In this document: piece by piece, positions 61,507 to 64,000 of the stretch | Numbering within the stretch: position 1 is the first letter of the stretch | How the letters are laid out: the number at the start of each line of letters is the position of its first letter | NCBI GenBank assembly: GCA_965267505.1 | Contig: OZ254081.1 | Span: 2,790,001 to 2,854,000, forward strand | Length of the DNA: 64,000 nucleotides | Reading direction: 5' to 3' | DNA from: JANQHS01 sp965267505 | Lineage (GTDB): Bacteria > Bacteroidota > Bacteroidia > Cytophagales > CCMP332 | The notes under the pieces: model-generated | Told to the model about the DNA's origin: nothing | Database searches by the model: none | What the model saw: only the letters and a program-made list of their open reading frames with translations | Position numbers and translations under genes: made by a program

Positions 61507-62898
61507 TTATTGAATTATCAGTTTTCTTGTTTTTCTTCCGTGAAGGGTATTTAACTCCACGAAATAAAGTCCCGAAGATATTCCATCGAGATCAATTTTG
61601 ATTACCGTTCCTGTATTTTGATTTACCCAACTGTGGATTTCACGACCTTTTAGATCCAGAATCCTAAGATTTTGAACGTCCGGATCTTTTAGGTAGATCT
61701 TTCCATCGCTGGGATTAGGGTAAAATAGAGACACATTTTCTGATTCATACTCCAAAGAAGTGGGAGGTGGCGGAGGAGGCGGAGGTGGAGGGACCACATA
61801 CCAATCCATTGTTGTTACATAAAGTCCATTGCTCCCATCTGAAGCTATTATATTCCGGGAAGGGAAAAAAGGGTATACCCCCCAACAACCCTGATATCCT
61901 GAATAATTCCCTCCATTCCCAATTGTGGTGTCGGTATCGAAAGACCCGATGAAAGTTGGGTTCGCTGGGTCCTGGATATTAAAAATTTGAACTCCATCAT
62001 GGTAATATGATACAATGGCTAGGCTATCAAGAACAAAAGGATTATGTGCTATTGCATTTGGGTGGGACTCAAAAGTGCTCAGTACCGTAATGTTTGAAAG
62101 ATTTGCGGTGTTTAACACTTTTACCGAAGAAGTATGAGTCTCATCCGTCATAACCATAACGTTTCCATCAGGTGTTGCCCAGGAAGCATGATTATAACCC
62201 TTGTCCGGGTAACTGGTCAGGCTTCCAATATTTACAGGATTCTGTGGGTCAGTAAAATCCACAACCTGCAAGCCATGTGTATTGCCGTCGGAAATAAAAA
62301 CTGTATCATTTCTAACAAAGGCGTCATGAGCACCGGAATAAAGCGATTGGGAAAGGACTCCCAAAGTTCTTGGATGATAGGGATCGCTTATGTCCAATAC
62401 CCTGATTCCATTTTGGATGGTTCCGACCCCTGGAAGTATTACTTTGTTATTGATTAGATAGGCTCTATTACCTTCAATAAAAATATTATGGGATGCTTCT
62501 GAGAGGGAGTCTTCATCATAAATCAGTATTACGGAATCGGGCAGAAAATCGAGGTCAAAGATTTGCAAAGAGCTATTGAAATTGTCTGATACACCGAAAG
62601 CGAAATTCCTGTAGGTCTTAAAATCCCTCCAAATAACGTTGGTGTTTTGGCCTGGAAAACTTTGAACCTCTACCGGTTGGTTGGGGTTGGTTACATCAAT
62701 AAAATGGGTTCCCCATGAGCTTCCAACAATTGCATATTCCCTTCCATCGGGATCGACATACCCCCAAATATCGTTGTAGACATATGATCCTGAAGGGGAT
62801 TTCCAATTGGATTCCAGGGTCATATTTATCCCTTGCTGAGAAAAAACAGGGGGGATTTGTAATAAAACACAGAATAATAGAGGGAATATCTTTTTCAT
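61507..62898 (-). CDS. Choice-of-anchor B family protein with polyproline hinge and sorting domain
   Basis: A 463-residue paralogue of the downstream gene with the same plan: signal peptide ending near PPVFSQQ, LVIVD-type propeller repeats (EYAIVGSSWGTHFIDVTNPNQPVEV, GIRVLDISDPYHPRTLG), and a type IX sorting domain (VSLFYPNPSDGKIYLKD). Between propeller and sorting domain it has a run of 11 consecutive prolines near residues 372-382, where the paralogue has a shorter PPPLP stretch. It is secreted and probably anchored to the surface. The tandem pair most likely arose by local duplication. Confidence 0.85.
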   Translation of the reverse strand: MKKIFPLLFCVLLQIPPVFSQQGINMTLESNWKSPSGSYVYNDIWGYVDPDGREYAIVGSSWGTHFIDVTNPNQPVEVQSFPGQNTNVIWRDFKTYRNFAFGVSDNFNSSLQIFDLDFLPDSVILIYDEDSLSEASHNIFIEGNRAYLINNKVILPGVGTIQNGIRVLDISDPYHPRTLGVLSQSLYSGAHDAFVRNDTVFISDGNTHGLQVVDFTDPQNPVNIGSLTSYPDKGYNHASWATPDGNVMVMTDETHTSSVKVLNTANLSNITVLSTFESHPNAIAHNPFVLDSLAIVSYYHDGVQIFNIQDPANPTFIGSFDTDTTIGNGGNYSGYQGCWGVYPFFPSRNIIASDGSNGLYVTTMDWYVVPPPPPPPPPPTSLEYESENVSLFYPNPSDGKIYLKDPDVQNLRILDLKGREIHSWVNQNTGTVIKIDLDGISSGLYFVELNTLHGRKTRKLIIQ

Positions 62899-62999
62899 TT
62901 ACCATTGGGCCAATTGAAAGATAAAATTATGGATTTCTAAAGGCCAATCATTTCATTATAAACCTATTCCATTCTAAATAAGTTTATTCGACAAAAAGC

Positions 63000-63233
63000 T
63001 TAAAGGGCAACTACTTCTTTGATCTCAGGAACGAATTTTTTAATCGCCTCCTCAATTCCAGCCTTTAAAGTCATATTGGACATGTTGCAACCTGAGCAGT
63101 TTCCTTCAAACCTTAAGGTGATTTTTGAACCTTTAACCTCAACAAGGCTTACATCACCTCCATCCTTATGAAGATAAGGCCTGACGCTGTCCAGCGCCGA
63201 TTGAATACGGTCTTCCAGATTCTGTCCTTTCAT
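63000..63233 (-). CDS. NifU-domain iron-sulfur cluster protein
   Basis: A 77-residue protein consisting only of the NifU C-terminal (Nfu-type) domain. DRIQSALDSVRPYLHKDGGDVSLVEV and the cluster-binding CSGCNMSNMTLKAGIEEAIKK motif are present, with both cysteines of the CxxC pair. It accepts and transfers 4Fe-4S clusters in the cytoplasm. The start ATG directly abuts the stop of the upstream Mrp-type ATPase gene, so the two are co-expressed, consistent with shared cluster assembly. Confidence 0.93.
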   Translation of the reverse strand: MKGQNLEDRIQSALDSVRPYLHKDGGDVSLVEVKGSKITLRFEGNCSGCNMSNMTLKAGIEEAIKKFVPEIKEVVAL

Positions 63234-64000
63234 TTATGTCCTGGTGATTTCTACAGCTTCTGTTTGTTGCTTTTGGGCGTTTCTTACGGCAACCTGTTGT
63301 GCGAGGTTTCTTGCGAGCCCCCTAAATGCAGTGCCCAATTCATCATCGTTTATTGCAGTAGGGCTCCCTTTGTCTCCATTTTCTCGGATTTCCTCTTTGA
63401 TGGGAAGCTGTCCCAGCACAGGAATCCCCTTTTCTTCTGCCAGTTCTTTTCCTCCCTCTTTTCCAAATATGAAGTACTTTTTGTCAGGAAGTTCTGGTGG
63501 GGAGAAGTAAGCCATGTTTTCTACCAGACCAAGGATAGGAACATTGATCTTCTCCTGTTCGAACATGGCGATTGCTTTTGAGGCATCCGCAAGTGCAACT
63601 TCCTGAGGGGTAGTAACGATCACAGAACCCGTTACCGGAACCGTTTGAACCAGGGTCAAATGGATATCACTTGTTCCTGGAGGAAGATCAACGAGGAGAT
63701 AATCCAATTCTCCCCATTTACAGTCATTAAAAAATTGCCTTAGTGCCGAACTCGCCATGGGTCCTCTCCAAACAATCGCCGATTCCTTAGGAGTTAAATT
63801 GCCTATAGAAATAAGCCTAACTCCATGACCGGAAAGAGGGATCAACATATTCTTATCATCCTCTTTTACGATTCCTGGCTTTTTGTCTTCAATCCCAAAC
63901 ATCATAGGCATGGAGGGGCCAAAAATATCCGCGTCTATCAGTCCAACGCTGGCTCCTTCCTTTGCAAGTGCTACGGCAAGATTTGCACTGACTGTAGATT
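63234..64000 (-). CDS. apbC: Mrp/NBP35-type ATP-binding Fe-S cluster carrier (partial)
   Basis: The last 255 codons are inside the window; the start, including the deviant Walker A, lies beyond position 64000. Visible are the TVSANLAVALAKEG region just after the P-loop, LIDADIFGPSMPMMFG, LLVDLPPGTSDIHLTLVQ (Walker B type), and ALADASKAIAMFEQ. These mark the Mrp/ApbC family of P-loop ATPases that carry 4Fe-4S clusters. An internal ATG at 63911 is not the real start, since the frame remains open and conserved through the window edge. It is followed directly by the NifU gene. Confidence 0.93.
   Translation of the reverse strand, partial: STVSANLAVALAKEGASVGLIDADIFGPSMPMMFGIEDKKPGIVKEDDKNMLIPLSGHGVRLISIGNLTPKESAIVWRGPMASSALRQFFNDCKWGELDYLLVDLPPGTSDIHLTLVQTVPVTGSVIVTTPQEVALADASKAIAMFEQEKINVPILGLVENMAYFSPPELPDKKYFIFGKEGGKELAEEKGIPVLGQLPIKEEIRENGDKGSPTAINDDELGTAFRGLARNLAQQVAVRNAQKQQTEAVEITRT

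Noticed and set aside
1..64000. Search for CRISPR arrays, integrases, transposases, phage genes and toxin-antitoxin pairs
   Set aside because: No regularly spaced repeats or recognisable mobile or defence genes were seen; the XRE gene lacks a toxin partner.

Overview
The window is ordinary, gene-dense core chromosome of a Bacteroidota bacterium, most likely a Flavobacteriales relative. The supporting evidence is lineage-typical genes (a type IX secretion PorP/SprF-like protein, proteins with type IX C-terminal sorting domains, an IPExxxVDY-like protein beside pyruvate kinase, a DUF2851 protein and a DUF6728-like small protein). IspG is the long form, Shine-Dalgarno sequences are absent or weak, TTG and GTG starts are frequent, and TAnnTTTG-type -7 boxes occur before some transcripts. 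There is no insertion sequence, prophage, CRISPR array or integrase. Coding density is very high and the longest stretch without a gene is about 330 bp.

Layout. 1-5314 (+): the tail of a cytochrome oxidase operon (subunit III end, subunit IV, a cysteine-free SCO-like protein, DUF420, a CxxC membrane protein), then a very large NtrY-like histidine kinase. 5322-6856 (-): MlaF/MlaE lipid transport pair. 6884-12361 (+): SDR oxidoreductase, IspG, a 57-aa membrane protein, a Nudix hydrolase, a lipoprotein, a TPR protein and a TerB-like protein. 12694-19920: XRE regulator, a VTT/DedA-like protein, a DUF4097-like lipoprotein, a 1018-aa ABC exporter with a TerB-like N-terminus and its partner, PBP4 and a small lipoprotein. 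19917-23148 (-): GMP synthase and a PBP-activator-like protein. SRP RNA lies at 23239-23326, followed (+) by transaldolase, a small conserved protein, an FtsE-like ATPase and a glycosyltransferase.

25997-39041 is an almost unbroken minus-strand run. Read in transcription order it is acpP-fabF-rnc-nadE-lgt-D15 barrel-PorP/SprF-like-CCA transferase-TPR-ECF sigma-anti-sigma-DUF4097-like, followed by a GT2. 39159-45174 (+): IPExxxVDY-like, pyk, DUF2851, a polytopic membrane protein, a NeuD-like acyltransferase and TrhO. 45227-52749: two outer-membrane barrel proteins, lipoproteins and a KorA/KorB 2-oxoacid:ferredoxin oxidoreductase. 53074-53147 holds a CAU-anticodon tRNA, probably Ile2. 53230 to the end: a site-2 protease, a rhodanese, two choice-of-anchor-B paralogues and a third sorted protein, a PASTA protein, a double D-Ala-D-Ala ligase, a NifU-like protein and an Mrp ATPase running off the window.

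I found no wholly new multi-gene system. The most unusual items are the 898-aa tandem D-alanine-D-alanine ligase whose halves have decayed differently, the SCO-like protein with no cysteine at all, and the D15/BamA-like gene whose signal peptide is encoded upstream of the first ATG without any ATG, GTG or TTG start.
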